The notes under the pieces are model-generated. The model ran no database searches. It had not been told where the DNA came from and saw nothing but the letters and a program-made list of their open reading frames with translations. From the NCBI GenBank assembly GCA_963676875.1, contig OY781436.1:2046001-2110000 (forward strand): a stretch of DNA of 64,000 nt. The letters run 5' to 3'. Position 1 is the stretch's first letter, and each line of letters begins with the position of its first letter. This stretch comes from UBA6244 sp963676875. GTDB taxonomy: Bacteria; Bacteroidota; Bacteroidia; Bacteroidales; F082. Positions 37,312-47,663 of the stretch are shown in pieces. The position numbers were made by a program, and so were the translations under genes.

Positions 37312-39517
37312 ATTTAATCACATACCTAAGTCCGGCATATACCTTAATCCCACTCACCGGTCCCCAAATAACCGAAGAGTCGAAGTATTTTCCAAAGGGG
37401 TCTTCTGCGGCAATAATGGGGTTGGATTGTTTATAGTTGGTCAGGTTTTCGGTGCCCACATACAATTCAAATCCTTTGAAATACCTTGTTATTTGTGCGT
37501 TCACGATGGTGTACATGGGTGAATGATTGGCCAGTTGATATTCAGGAGGGTTAAACCCAGTGTAGGGCAAACGTTGGTCGCCGTTCAATTGCACGTTGGC
37601 ATCCAATTGCCATTTTTTATTTCGTGTCAGGTAGCTCATACTTACCAGTCCTTTGTATTTGTTTACCAAAGGCTTTTCTATCAAGTCTCCGTCAATGGTG
37701 GTTTTCACGTCGTTGTAACGGAAGGCCAGCGTGAGGTCGAAATTGCGGAATAGTTCGTACTTGGTTTCCAACTGAAAACTGTTGGACCATGATTTTCCGT
37801 CAAGGTTGTAAAAATACACCGTAAACGGATCCTGCTCACGATCAATAATGACCTGATTGACAAAATCGGTTCGGAAAAAGTCGGCGGTAATGCTCCACTC
37901 CCGTGCCGACACATCGATGTATGTGGTATAGCTCAACCCGTAATTCCACGAGGATTCTATTTTCAAATCGGGAGCCATCACCAACCTTTTGGAAGTGGCG
38001 AGCAGTGAGCTGTTTTCGGCTATTACATTGGGCGAGCGGTAGCCCTTTCCGGCACTCATGCGCACCAAATTGTGTTCGTTGATGTTGTATTTGGCATGAA
38101 TGCGGGGAGTAAACAGCGTTCCATAAAGGTTGTGTTCGTCCAATCGAAGTCCCACAATAATATTCAGGTTTTTTTTGTTGGCGTAGCTGTATTGAATAAA
38201 AGCTCCTGGAACTTTTTCAAAGCGGTTGAAAGTGCTGTCGTTAAGGGTTTCGTAGTAATTATCCAGCGTAAAACTCACTCCGGTGGTAAATTGATGGCGG
38301 CTGTCGAAAAGCCACGACTGAAGCATGAGGTTGCCATAGTACGACACCTGACGGGCATCGTAGTTGTTGAGACCGAAATAGGAATTCTGGTCGTGAACAG
38401 TTACTTGATTTTGAAAACCCAAACTCGAGGAGGTGCGGTGTTCAAAGATATAGCCCAGTTTAAAAAATGCCTCGTACCTGTTGGTGGTAACGCCAATACC
38501 GTAAGGGTTGTCAACATCTCTAACCTGATCTGGATTAAAAGCTGATTGCCCTCCTTGACGTTGTTCGTTCAGGTATTGAATACCCAACTGACTTCGCCAT
38601 TGTTTGCCCTTGTATTTCCAGCGGTTAAGCACATTTACCTGGTTCACCAGAGGCATATCCAAAAAACCATCGTTGTTTACATCGTGTTTTACCTGAAAAT
38701 ATTCGGCATGAGCCAGGATGGCGGTACTCCACCGGTCGTTGATGGGCACGCGTGTTACCACGTTGGCTTCAGCTTTACCTTCCTGATTTCCATACAGGTT
38801 GACAAACAGCCGGTCGCCTTCGTCGGCCTTTTTATATTCGATGTTGATTTGACCGGCCATGGATTCGTAGCCGTTGATCACCGAAGAGGTACCCTTGCTC
38901 ACCTGAATGGATTCCATCCAGCTTCCGGGCACGTAACCCAATCCGTAAGGCGTGGCGAGTCCGCGCATGTTGGGAATATTTTCGGTGAGGAATTGGGTAT
39001 AAATTCCCGCAAGGCCAAGCAGCTGAATTTGTTTGGCTCCGGTTACCGCATCGCTGTAACTTACATCCACGGCGGCACTGTTTTCGAAGCTTTCCGACAG
39101 GTTGCAACAGGCAGCCTTTTGCAGTTCCGCCTGATTGATATTCACCACATTTCGCGTGTCGGTGCGCGACATAAAAGCCCCTTGACGGGAAGTGATTTCC
39201 ACTTCATTCAGGTTTTTGCTGTTTTTTAATATAACATGCACATGGTAGTGCTCCTGTTGGTTCAGGACAACGGTATCGCTTTGGTAGCTGATATAGCTAA
39301 TCACCAGCACTTTGGGAAATTTTCGATTGAGCTTAAGCTCGAAATGACCTTCTGCGTCGGTAACGGTTCCGTTGGTGGAGTTTAGTTGCACCACATTGGC
39401 ACCCTGAAGATGTTGGGTATTTTCGCCCACCTGTTCCATTACATGTCCCTCCACCATCTGACTGAGAAGGGGAAAAGTCTGCCAAATAAAAAGGCAGAAA
39501 ATAAGATATTTTTTCAT
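37310..39517 (-). CDS. TonB-dependent receptor, probably metal-linked
   Basis: The 735-residue outer-membrane receptor has a signal peptide (1-20), a carboxypeptidase-regulatory-like domain (residues 21-105, GTVTDAEGHFELKL), a plug domain (about 115-220) and a 22-strand type barrel. It is flanked by the HYC_CC_PP-type gene upstream and an HMA protein downstream, so import or sensing of copper or another transition metal is a reasonable guess; no substrate-specific motif was seen. The plug contains AACCN, an unusual Cys pair. The ATG at 39517 opens the signal peptide. Confidence 0.87.
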   Translation of the reverse strand: MKKYLIFCLFIWQTFPLLSQMVEGHVMEQVGENTQHLQGANVVQLNSTNGTVTDAEGHFELKLNRKFPKVLVISYISYQSDTVVLNQQEHYHVHVILKNSKNLNEVEITSRQGAFMSRTDTRNVVNINQAELQKAACCNLSESFENSAAVDVSYSDAVTGAKQIQLLGLAGIYTQFLTENIPNMRGLATPYGLGYVPGSWMESIQVSKGTSSVINGYESMAGQINIEYKKADEGDRLFVNLYGNQEGKAEANVVTRVPINDRWSTAILAHAEYFQVKHDVNNDGFLDMPLVNQVNVLNRWKYKGKQWRSQLGIQYLNEQRQGGQSAFNPDQVRDVDNPYGIGVTTNRYEAFFKLGYIFEHRTSSSLGFQNQVTVHDQNSYFGLNNYDARQVSYYGNLMLQSWLFDSRHQFTTGVSFTLDNYYETLNDSTFNRFEKVPGAFIQYSYANKKNLNIIVGLRLDEHNLYGTLFTPRIHAKYNINEHNLVRMSAGKGYRSPNVIAENSSLLATSKRLVMAPDLKIESSWNYGLSYTTYIDVSAREWSITADFFRTDFVNQVIIDREQDPFTVYFYNLDGKSWSNSFQLETKYELFRNFDLTLAFRYNDVKTTIDGDLIEKPLVNKYKGLVSMSYLTRNKKWQLDANVQLNGDQRLPYTGFNPPEYQLANHSPMYTIVNAQITRYFKGFELYVGTENLTNYKQSNPIIAAEDPFGKYFDSSVIWGPVSGIKVYAGLRYVIK

Positions 39518-39565
39518 GATGTTGTTGCGTAAAGTTATTGAATACAAGATGTTAATCAGGTATTT

Positions 39566-40030
39566 TTACGCAAGCGGATCGGGAGATATGTTGAAGTGCA
39601 TAAACAGGATAATCAAATCTTTTCCCGAAATGGGCGGTGGATTTTCCGGGAACCCGACTTTTTCAAAGGTACTTTCCGATTCGGTAGTTAAACCAAATAC
39701 CTGTACATCAAAAAGCTGCAATACAGCCGGCTCGGGTGAAGCCGTTTGGTTATCAGAAGTATAATAGGTATTGTCGATTTTGTACAGGTGTTTTACATCC
39801 GAACAGCAGCCGGGCCTGTCGGCGGTGTGGCAGGCGGTTTTCTTTTGGCAACAATCGTGTTGATGCACAGCAGGGTGATGATGGGTACATGTTGCCCTAT
39901 CCACAAATAAGCTGCTGGTAACCTGTCCCTCCGAATTGCAATAATGGGTATAAATGGTAACCCCCGTGGTTGATACCAGCAACGCCGTAACCACCAGTAA
40001 ATTAAAGAGGTATTTGATTCCTTTTTTCAT
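39566..40030 (-). CDS. HYC_CC_PP-type small Cys/His-rich protein
   Basis: The 154-residue protein has a hydrophobic N-terminus, the HYC motif (about residue 29), many His/Cys residues (CTHHHP, HQHDCCQKK, GCCSD) and a late PPPISG motif, matching the Bacteroidota family named for its HYC, CC and PP motifs. The His/Cys cluster suggests copper, zinc or similar metal binding in the periplasm. It lies 48 bases before the TonB receptor, which it probably serves. Confidence 0.75.
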   Translation of the reverse strand: MKKGIKYLFNLLVVTALLVSTTGVTIYTHYCNSEGQVTSSLFVDRATCTHHHPAVHQHDCCQKKTACHTADRPGCCSDVKHLYKIDNTYYTSDNQTASPEPAVLQLFDVQVFGLTTESESTFEKVGFPENPPPISGKDLIILFMHFNISPDPLA

Positions 40031-40138
40031 TGTACGTCCTTATTGCACCACAAAATTACACAGAATGCCACAGGCAAGGTGTTAATGAAGTGTTAATTGA
40101 GTTTTACTGCCAAGTTTAACTACATGGAATAAAAATAG

Positions 40139-40171
40139 TTTGTCCCATAATCCCAATTATACATAGTTTTG
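40139..40171 (+). promoter_or_regulatory. Promoter of PEP carboxylase
   Basis: TTTG (40139-40142), 21 bases, then TAGTTTTG (40164-40171): a full match to the Bacteroidota consensus, 17 bases before the ATG. Confidence 0.6.
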
Positions 40172-40188
40172 TCTAAACTATCAGCCCC

Positions 40189-42759
40189 ATGAGCGAAACC
40201 ATACTGAAATCATATCAGGAACTTGTTGAACTAAAATATCAACTGTACAACAGCCTTTTTCTTACCCTTCCGCTGGATGCCATCGAACAAACAGGGCTGC
40301 TGCTGCCATTGCTTCAGGAAGCATGCAGCAACGGACTTAAAGACCAAAAGTCGCCGGAAGATATTATCAATGATTTCTTCTGTGAACACAAAACCCATTT
40401 TACCGAAGCCGAACAAATTCCGTTTCTGTTTAAGGTGGTGCAATACGTAGAACGACAGATTGTGTTGATTGATGCTTTGGAAGAAGCGGCCTACAACAAA
40501 ATTCACCGCATTGGCGATTCCGATTCCTGGTCGCGCATCAGCACCAAAGTAAAAAATCGTCATATGGAAGAAAAAGCCCGCCAGGTAATGGAGAATTTTG
40601 GCGTGCGGGTGGTGCTGACTGCTCATCCCACCCAATTTTATCCCGGAGCCGTGTTGGCCATTGCTTCCGACTTAAAATCGGCCATCGAAAACGGCGATGT
40701 GGCACTTGCACGCGATTTGCTCCAACAATTGGGAAAAACACCCTTTTACAGGAAACAAAAACCCACGGCATACAGCGAAGCACTAAGCCTTATGTGGTAT
40801 CTTTCCAATGTTTTTTATCCCGCTGTGGGCGAATTGCTTGACCGCATCCACATGAATATCCCCCACCTCAACGAACACGGCAACCACCTCATTCAGTTGG
40901 GATTCTGGCCCGGCGGCGACCGTGACGGAAATCCTTTTGTAAAAGTAGATACCACCCTGAAAGTGGCCGAGCGCTTGCGGTTTAGCATTACCGGCTGCTA
41001 TGCCCAGGATATCAAAGAACTCAAGCGTCGCCTCAGTTTTAAGGGGATTAGCCAAATCCTCGAGCAGCTGGATACCGATTTTATGGAAAACCTGACCGGA
41101 AAAAGCCGGTCGCAAAATCTTAATTCCCACTACCTGCTCGAACGGCTGAGTGAGGTGGAAAGACTTCTTATAAAAGACCACCAAAGCTTGTTTTTGGACA
41201 AACTGCAAAGCTTTCAGCGAAAGGTGAAAACCTTTGGCTTTCATTTTGCCAGCATCGATATCCGTCAGGATAGCCGGATGATTGGCAAGGCTTTCGCGGA
41301 ACTCATAGGTCAAATGCCGCAATTGGTTCCTGCCAACTGGGAGCAACTACCTCCCGAAGCCCAAATCAACTTCCTGATATCTCCCAAAGAGAAAATTCAA
41401 TGGACTCCGTTACAAGATGAGGTGCTTCAGGACACGTTGGAATCTTTTCATGTGATTGATCAAATTCAACAGAAAAATGGTGAAGCCGGCGCCCACAGAT
41501 ACATTATCAGCAACTGCAGGGGTCCTTTGGATATGGCCAAAATAATGGCACTTGCCCAATGGTGTGGGTGGGGAAAAGAACCCCTGAGCCTGGATATTGT
41601 CCCCCTTTTCGAAACGGTGGATGATTTGTCGGGAGCCGGTCAGTCCATGCAAACCATTTATCAAAACTACCACTACCAAGCCCACCTGAAGCAACGAAAA
41701 ATGCAGCAAACCGTGATGCTGGGTTTTTCGGATGGAACCAAAGATGGGGGATACCTCACAGCCAATTGGGCCATCCTCAAGGCCAAAGAGCAAATGACGG
41801 CGGTTTCGAGAGAAAATCAGGTGGAAGTCCTGTTTTTTGATGGTCGCGGTGGTCCACCGGCACGTGGTGGTGGCAATGCCCACCTGTTTTATTCGGCCAT
41901 GGGCAAAAAAGTGGAAAGTCAGCAAATACAAATGACCGTACAAGGGCAAACCATCAGCTCCCACTACGGCATTAAAGAAGCTGCCGTACACAATTTGGGA
42001 CATTTGCTTACAGCCGGAATCGAAAACAATCTTTTCCATAAACAGGAAGCAGAGCTCAATGAACAACAGCGGGAATTAATTGAAAATCTTTCCAAACGCA
42101 GCTTCGAAAAATATGAAGCCCTGAAACAACATTCCCTCTTTATTCCATTTTTGGAAGAGCGAAGCACCTTAAAATACTACGGCATGGCCAATATTGGCAG
42201 TCGTCCTTCGAAAAGAGGCAAAAGCGAAGCACTTGTTTTTGACGACTTGCGCGCAATTCCCTTTGTGGGAGCATGGAGTCAGTTGAAGCAAAACGTGCCC
42301 GGTTTTTACGGACTGGGAACTGCCTTGCACGCCGAAGGAGGACACGACCAACTCCATGCATACAAGCAACTATATCAGGATTCTGTTTTCTTCAAGGCGT
42401 TGATTAGCAATAGCATGCAAAGCATGAGCAAAACCAATTTTGCCCTTACGGCCTACATGAAAAATGATCCCAAATTTGGTGCCTTCTGGACCATGATTCA
42501 TGAGGAGTTTGAGCTGACCAAAAAGTTGGTGTTGGAAATTTCAGGTCAAAAAGAGCTGCTGGAAGACAACGCCCGAAGCAGAAAAAGCATTCAGTTGCGC
42601 GAAAAGGTGGTGTTGCCCCTTCTCATCATTCAGCAATATGCCCTCACCCAAATTCAGAAAAATAAGGAAGACAACAACGAACGCTTTTTGAAAGAATACG
42701 AGAAAATGGTGATGCGTTCGCTTTTTGGTAACATTAATGCCAGTAGGAATTCGGTTTAG
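40189..42759 (+). CDS. ppc: Phosphoenolpyruvate carboxylase
   Basis: The 856-residue enzyme adds bicarbonate to PEP to form oxaloacetate, refilling the TCA cycle. Catalytic His146 in TAHPTQ, the FWPGGDRDGNP motif (about 240) and the glycine-rich loop GRGGPPARGGG (about 552-562) are intact, as is GSRPSKRG. The C-terminus ends GNINASRNSV rather than the allosteric tail of E. coli PPC, in keeping with related Bacteroidota enzymes. It is monocistronic with its own promoter. Confidence 0.94.
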   Translation: MSETILKSYQELVELKYQLYNSLFLTLPLDAIEQTGLLLPLLQEACSNGLKDQKSPEDIINDFFCEHKTHFTEAEQIPFLFKVVQYVERQIVLIDALEEAAYNKIHRIGDSDSWSRISTKVKNRHMEEKARQVMENFGVRVVLTAHPTQFYPGAVLAIASDLKSAIENGDVALARDLLQQLGKTPFYRKQKPTAYSEALSLMWYLSNVFYPAVGELLDRIHMNIPHLNEHGNHLIQLGFWPGGDRDGNPFVKVDTTLKVAERLRFSITGCYAQDIKELKRRLSFKGISQILEQLDTDFMENLTGKSRSQNLNSHYLLERLSEVERLLIKDHQSLFLDKLQSFQRKVKTFGFHFASIDIRQDSRMIGKAFAELIGQMPQLVPANWEQLPPEAQINFLISPKEKIQWTPLQDEVLQDTLESFHVIDQIQQKNGEAGAHRYIISNCRGPLDMAKIMALAQWCGWGKEPLSLDIVPLFETVDDLSGAGQSMQTIYQNYHYQAHLKQRKMQQTVMLGFSDGTKDGGYLTANWAILKAKEQMTAVSRENQVEVLFFDGRGGPPARGGGNAHLFYSAMGKKVESQQIQMTVQGQTISSHYGIKEAAVHNLGHLLTAGIENNLFHKQEAELNEQQRELIENLSKRSFEKYEALKQHSLFIPFLEERSTLKYYGMANIGSRPSKRGKSEALVFDDLRAIPFVGAWSQLKQNVPGFYGLGTALHAEGGHDQLHAYKQLYQDSVFFKALISNSMQSMSKTNFALTAYMKNDPKFGAFWTMIHEEFELTKKLVLEISGQKELLEDNARSRKSIQLREKVVLPLLIIQQYALTQIQKNKEDNNERFLKEYEKMVMRSLFGNINASRNSV

Positions 42760-42895
42760 ATTATTTGGAGAGGATGCTTTGGGCACCCACTCCATACGCC
42801 CACATTTGAACCGGAAAATGGTTATAAACAAATGAACCGCGCACAAAAAATCAAACCAAATGCTTTGTGGGGATAAAAACCTGTTTCTATATCTA

Positions 42896-43011
42896 ATACC
42901 TTTTATAAGTTGAAGTTAGCACTACGCTGTTTATGTATAATGCCGATATAGAATTGAAGAGGTTTCAGGAGCGAAGCGAACTTAAAGCTCATTTCAATTC
43001 ATAATCGGTAT
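42896..43011 (+). repeat. 116-bp MITE-like repeat, copy 1
   Basis: It is bounded by ATACC and GGTAT, with internal inverted arms CCGATATAGAATTGAA and TTCAATTCATAATCGG around a loop holding GAGCGAAGCGAAC. Near-identical copies lie at 56416 and 57278 in the same orientation. Its right end abuts the transposase remnant. The rest of 42760-42895 holds nothing I recognise. Confidence 0.85.
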
Positions 43012-43015
43012 AATT

Positions 43016-43366
43016 GTTTCATTCAACAAACCCGATGAGGCCCAATCACTTTACAAAGAACGATGGCAGATCGAGACTGCATTTAAAGCGATGAAATCAA
43101 GTGGCTTTAATATTGAAGACACGCACTTGACTGATTTGGAACGTGTTGAAGAACTTTTTCGTTTGGTACTGGTGGCTTTTGTTTGGGCTTATAAAGCCGG
43201 CATATACCTGGACTCTATTCGGCCTATCAAAATTAAAGCACACGGAAGAAAAGCTTACAGTCTATTCAAATACGGACTAAACTTTCTTGCAAACGTTCTG
43301 TTTAACAACGATATAGGTAGATTCAAAGAATGTTGCAAATTTTTGTCGTGTACTAAGAGAAATTAA
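43016..43366 (+). pseudogene. C-terminal remnant of an IS4-type transposase
   Basis: About 116 residues remain: FNKPDEAQSLYKERWQIETA followed by FKAMKSSGFNIEDTHL, the C-terminal DDE region (catalytic Glu in the RWQIE signature) of IS4-superfamily transposases. Everything upstream is missing and replaced by the 116-bp repeat, with a stop codon at the junction. No active element remains. Confidence 0.8.
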
Positions 43367-43406
43367 TTATCTGTGTATCATGAAGTCGAATTCCGAATTA
43401 TTGTTA

Positions 43407-43414
43407 TAACTTTG
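43407..43414 (+). promoter_or_regulatory. Putative -7 element TAACTTTG for the 43440 gene
   Basis: A perfect TAnnTTTG lies 25 bases before the ATG; no clear -33 element. Confidence 0.4.
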
Positions 43415-43439
43415 AAAGGTCAAAACAACAATAACCCAA

Positions 43440-46400
43440 ATGAGTACAAACAATCTTTTTTTATTTTGCATTTTCACCATGCTTGCCCGTCTGGGCGTTT
43501 CACAGGAAATTAGAACTGTTCATTATACCGATGATCAGATTCTACCCATTGTTAATGCGGTCGCCAATGCGGATGATCATCAAAAGGACGACAGGGTCAG
43601 GATTGTGGTGGAATTCAACGCGCTTCCCCTGGCGAGGTTTATTCACTATGATAAGGCTGCAATCGCCCAGCAGCGCAGCGAGCTTCAGTTGCTTCAGAAA
43701 CAATTCGAAGATGATCTGCGTGTCGTCGGGCGTGCCAATAGCAATAGTGAGCCCCCCGTGATACAATTTACCTATTACGACGTACTGGCAGGGGCAGCAC
43801 TGTCCATCAATGAAGCTTCGATAAAAGCCCTAAGCAAGCTGTCTTATGTGAAGAAGATTCATCCGGATGTAGAGTACGAGCTTGATCTCACGGAAAGTGT
43901 GCCGCTCATTGGGGCGGATCAGGTGTGGAACGACCTTGGCCTTTACGGTGACGGTATCGTGGTGGGTATCATGGACACGGGGATCGACTATACACACCCT
44001 GATCTGGGAGCCGGTATCGGAAGCGCCTATAAGGTGATCGGGGGGTACGACTTCTTTGACGATAACAATAACATTATGGATGTAAATGGTCATGGCACAC
44101 ACGTGGCAGGTATTGTGGCTGCCAACGGACCCATTATCAAAGGAGTGGCACCGCATGCTTCACTTTATGGGTTGAAGGTCTTTAATGATAATGGATTCAC
44201 CTACACTTCCATCCTTATTGTTGCCGTAGAGCGAAGCGTCGATCCTAACCAGGATGGCGATTACTCCGACATGCTGGATGTGGTTAACATGAGCCTGGGA
44301 AAAGCCAACGGGTCGCCCGATGATGTAGTATGTGTGGCCGTGGAGAACGCCATCAGTATGGGTGTTACCTATACCATATCGGCAGGCAACAACGGCGAAA
44401 CAGGTACGCAATCCATCGGTACTCCGGGCACAGCAGTGACGGCCATCACTGTAGGGGCATCCGACAAGAACGATCACTGGGCACCCTTTAGTTCATATGG
44501 GCCTAATAATATGGTGTTCGGCATTAAACCCGAGCTGGTGGCACCCGGTGTAGGAATCAACTCGACCCATCTGGCGCATGGTTATGTGCCCAAGAGCGGA
44601 ACCTCCATGGCAGCACCCCACGTGGCGGGTGTTTGTGCTTTGCTAATGCAAGGGCATCCAGATTGGACGCCTGCACAGCTGAAAGCGGCGGTATTGCTGT
44701 CAGCCGACGACATTGGAGAGGACATTATGAAGCAAGGGTCGGGCCGACTGAATGCACGTAAGGCCTTCGATCTTAAGGTGCTGTCGGATCCTGCTCAGTT
44801 AAGTTTTGGCATCATCGACCCAGTTATTCCTGTATATACCACTGCTGACACCCTGAAATTGACGAACATCTCCAATCAGGAGCAGCTGGTCACTTTAGGA
44901 GCGATGGCTTTACCGGAGGGTGTTCAGGTAAGCACGCCCGTTAATGAGGTGTTGATCCTGCCCGGCGATTCGGCTTTCATTCCTTTTGAGCTGACTGTAA
45001 ACAATGCCCTGTTTACATACCCGGATTCAGGTGTGATTGCCTGTTCCGATGTCATCAGGCTCATTGCCAATGAAGATACTTTAAGGATACCCTGGTCCTT
45101 CACCAAGACCCGAAGAATCCACCTGATAATTAATGGGTCTTTTTGGTATGACATCTTCAATGACTACAATCATTACGATAATTCCATGATCACCCTCTAC
45201 CATACGGTTAATGAATATGATCTTGTCTCCTATGCCGATACCCTGAATTTCGTTGCCAACAGCTACTGGGCGACCAACGATATTTATACCCAGTCGCTGG
45301 CCTGCACAGGTTTAGATACAGTGTATATTCTGCACGACAGCCTGGTTCATCGTGAGGTCGAATTCAAGGATGAAGCAGGGGAGTCCCTGGATTTTAGTCC
45401 GTTCTATGTTTTCCTGTATGAGAAAAACTATGCTGATCGGTCTTATGAAATTGACTTCTTAGCCGAAGAATATTCGGATGGGAGATTCTATACCTCCGCC
45501 GAATTATCGGATGCCATCGATACCAGACTCGGCATTTTTAAAGCTAATGAAGATTCCAGTAAGCTGTATGTAAGTACAATTGATCTTAATGACACCGACC
45601 TGTCAGGGGTAATCCCCAATGAAGCCCCGGAGTACACTAAGCTGAATGTGGTAACGCCTCAGACCGGGGAAGCGAGCTATATCCGTTGGGGTCTCTGGCA
45701 TAAATTCCACGGATTAATGAGCAGCAGCAGTAATGAGTCTTTTCTTATTCGCACACCCTGGGCGGGTAGCCTTTACCTGACGGATGTTGAAATACCCAAA
45801 CTGGCTCCGGATTTTTGGTATCATACCGAACATGGTATCATGGATATTAATCCCTTTCAACGTACTTCAAAGGGCATTCAATTGTATTTTTTTGATGCCA
45901 CTGAATTTGACGACATAACCTATGCCAGGATAAGAGGCTACCGCCATCGTTATTTGAACCCATTGCTGGCAGCCTATGGCGATAACAGTACCATGTGTCT
46001 GAGTGGTTGGCCTTTGTATGGGGATACCTACTTTTACAATGGGTTATTCAATGATAATAATATTTATTTCGGGACGATGCACTATGGCAACACGGAATAT
46101 GAGACCTATCCTCTGCGTGTAGATGTACACCATAAACTGCTGAACAGTCAGGGTCAGGAAGTGTACGCCTCCACTTCGCCTTTCGTTACATTGGACTTAC
46201 CTGATGATTGGTATACCTATGTATTCAACTACACTTACAACGATTATGGCGATGAGCCGGCACACTACAGTATCACCTCAACCATCAACCTGACCCTGGA
46301 GACCCAGGCAGAAGTTCCCTACCGATGGGATAATAATCCGCCTACGCTTACCACCTTACAGGTAAGAAACGGGCTAGATATTCCGGTAAGCCATTTACAG

Positions 46401-47309
46401 AAAAACGGTTCCGGAAAACTGGTGTTTGCAGTGGCAGACTTTCATCCTCATTACCCGGATGTGGACTCAACAGCCATTGAGTTGGCCTATTATCCGGTGG
46501 ATATGGATTCCGTTTCAGTCTTTTTTAAAGCATCAGACAGTGCCCATTGGATACCGACAGGTTTCCACTACATACTGGAGGATTCTTTGATTGGAAGAGG
46601 TTTTGAGATCGATCTGTCGCCATGGCTGAATGGGTTGAAAGATGTTGATTTTAAGCTTCGCTTCGCCGATCGAAAAGGACAGGTCACCACCCACACGTAT
46701 TCGCCGCTGTTCAATGTATCAGAATGTATTCCGGTGGCCGACACGTTGCATATGGTAATGAATGATACTTTGTCAATATCCGTGACGGAGTTATTGCTGG
46801 ACAACGATGTCATCCCCTGGGATTGGCTCTATGATGTGGAGATAATCGTGGATGACAACACTCTCAATGGAGCTTTGCTGCCCAATGCCGACGGGAACTA
46901 TACCTACATTCCGGCGCCCGATTACGTGGGATATGATCAATTTAATTACCGGTTGGTATATGAGGGGATGGTCAGTCCCTCGGCCAATGTGGTTATTGAT
47001 ATCGACCTTGCTACCTCCATCGACGATGGTGCCACCGATAGCAGCGTCGATCTTTTATTCTATCCCAATCCATTTAAGGACAGGGTATTCGTGGAGGTCA
47101 GGAATGATAAGACCGAAAAGATAATGATCTACGATGCCGTCGGATCACTGGTCGCCGTACTCAGGCCTGTTATGCGGGATGACCGGAAACAGCAATTTGT
47201 ATGGGATGGTACCGACGACAGGGGTCAGGCGTTGTCCAACGGAGTTTACTATGGGAAGTTGATCAGCGAAAGCGGTAAGGCCGGATGTATTAGGATGATC
47301 AGGATGTAG
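43440..47309 (+). CDS. Large secreted S8 subtilase with T9SS sorting tail
   Basis: The 1289-residue protein has a signal peptide (1-21), an I9-like inhibitor prodomain (about 50-150) and an S8 domain with Asp179 (MDTGIDYTHPDLG), His221 (GHGTHVAG), SAGNNG and Ser389 (SGTSMAAPHVAG), all intact. Long beta-rich regions follow (about 450-1200), including a Ca-Ig-like stretch near VADTLHMVMNDT, and a T9SS tail with FYPNPFKDRVFVEV. By eye codon choice looks slightly GC-richer than its neighbours, and it lies between a transposase remnant and a broken gene, so it may have been acquired. Extracellular proteolysis is the likely role. Confidence 0.88.
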   Translation: MSTNNLFLFCIFTMLARLGVSQEIRTVHYTDDQILPIVNAVANADDHQKDDRVRIVVEFNALPLARFIHYDKAAIAQQRSELQLLQKQFEDDLRVVGRANSNSEPPVIQFTYYDVLAGAALSINEASIKALSKLSYVKKIHPDVEYELDLTESVPLIGADQVWNDLGLYGDGIVVGIMDTGIDYTHPDLGAGIGSAYKVIGGYDFFDDNNNIMDVNGHGTHVAGIVAANGPIIKGVAPHASLYGLKVFNDNGFTYTSILIVAVERSVDPNQDGDYSDMLDVVNMSLGKANGSPDDVVCVAVENAISMGVTYTISAGNNGETGTQSIGTPGTAVTAITVGASDKNDHWAPFSSYGPNNMVFGIKPELVAPGVGINSTHLAHGYVPKSGTSMAAPHVAGVCALLMQGHPDWTPAQLKAAVLLSADDIGEDIMKQGSGRLNARKAFDLKVLSDPAQLSFGIIDPVIPVYTTADTLKLTNISNQEQLVTLGAMALPEGVQVSTPVNEVLILPGDSAFIPFELTVNNALFTYPDSGVIACSDVIRLIANEDTLRIPWSFTKTRRIHLIINGSFWYDIFNDYNHYDNSMITLYHTVNEYDLVSYADTLNFVANSYWATNDIYTQSLACTGLDTVYILHDSLVHREVEFKDEAGESLDFSPFYVFLYEKNYADRSYEIDFLAEEYSDGRFYTSAELSDAIDTRLGIFKANEDSSKLYVSTIDLNDTDLSGVIPNEAPEYTKLNVVTPQTGEASYIRWGLWHKFHGLMSSSSNESFLIRTPWAGSLYLTDVEIPKLAPDFWYHTEHGIMDINPFQRTSKGIQLYFFDATEFDDITYARIRGYRHRYLNPLLAAYGDNSTMCLSGWPLYGDTYFYNGLFNDNNIYFGTMHYGNTEYETYPLRVDVHHKLLNSQGQEVYASTSPFVTLDLPDDWYTYVFNYTYNDYGDEPAHYSITSTINLTLETQAEVPYRWDNNPPTLTTLQVRNGLDIPVSHLQKNGSGKLVFAVADFHPHYPDVDSTAIELAYYPVDMDSVSVFFKASDSAHWIPTGFHYILEDSLIGRGFEIDLSPWLNGLKDVDFKLRFADRKGQVTTHTYSPLFNVSECIPVADTLHMVMNDTLSISVTELLLDNDVIPWDWLYDVEIIVDDNTLNGALLPNADGNYTYIPAPDYVGYDQFNYRLVYEGMVSPSANVVIDIDLATSIDDGATDSSVDLLFYPNPFKDRVFVEVRNDKTEKIMIYDAVGSLVAVLRPVMRDDRKQQFVWDGTDDRGQALSNGVYYGKLISESGKAGCIRMIRM

Positions 47310-47417
47310 TAGTTGGGCCACTGCGATGAGAGCACTTAACATTGGAAGTTCTATGCATATTGGCGGTCCACTGTAGTGGGGGGAAATTGTTTGAATCGAT
47401 GCCTTTCGCTAGCATGA

Positions 47418-47657
47418 TTCAACTATTATTTACATGCACCGATAGACGAGCTCCATATAGCGTGGATCAACCTGGAGCTTGCAAAGAAGCCCTTAGAGTG
47501 TCTTGAATACATTGTCGTCCACGAACTTGTACATTTAATTGAAAGAGGCCACAACGAACGCTTTGTAGCCCTCATGAACGAACACCTGCCCAAGTGGAGG
47601 TTCTGTCGAGAAGAACTAAACAGTCTACCATTCGGGCAGGTGGATTGGAGGTGTTGA
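47418..47657 (+). pseudogene. C-terminal remnant of a YgjP/DUF45-type metallopeptidase
   Basis: The frame reads through LELAKKPLECLEYIVVHELV and then HLIERGHNERF, the zinc-binding HExxH motif (HELVH) with a downstream His, and ends KWRFCREELNSLP...DWRC before TGA at 47655. It matches the last third of YgjP-like (SprT-related) proteins, often found beside type I restriction genes. The N-terminal two thirds are absent and no start is evident, so I call it a fragment. The rest of 47310-47663 holds nothing I recognise. Confidence 0.75.
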
Positions 47658-47663
47658 GGGGGA

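Noticed and set aside
42760..43366. Intact insertion sequence
   Set aside because: Only the last third of a transposase remains and its upstream part is replaced by the 116-bp repeat.
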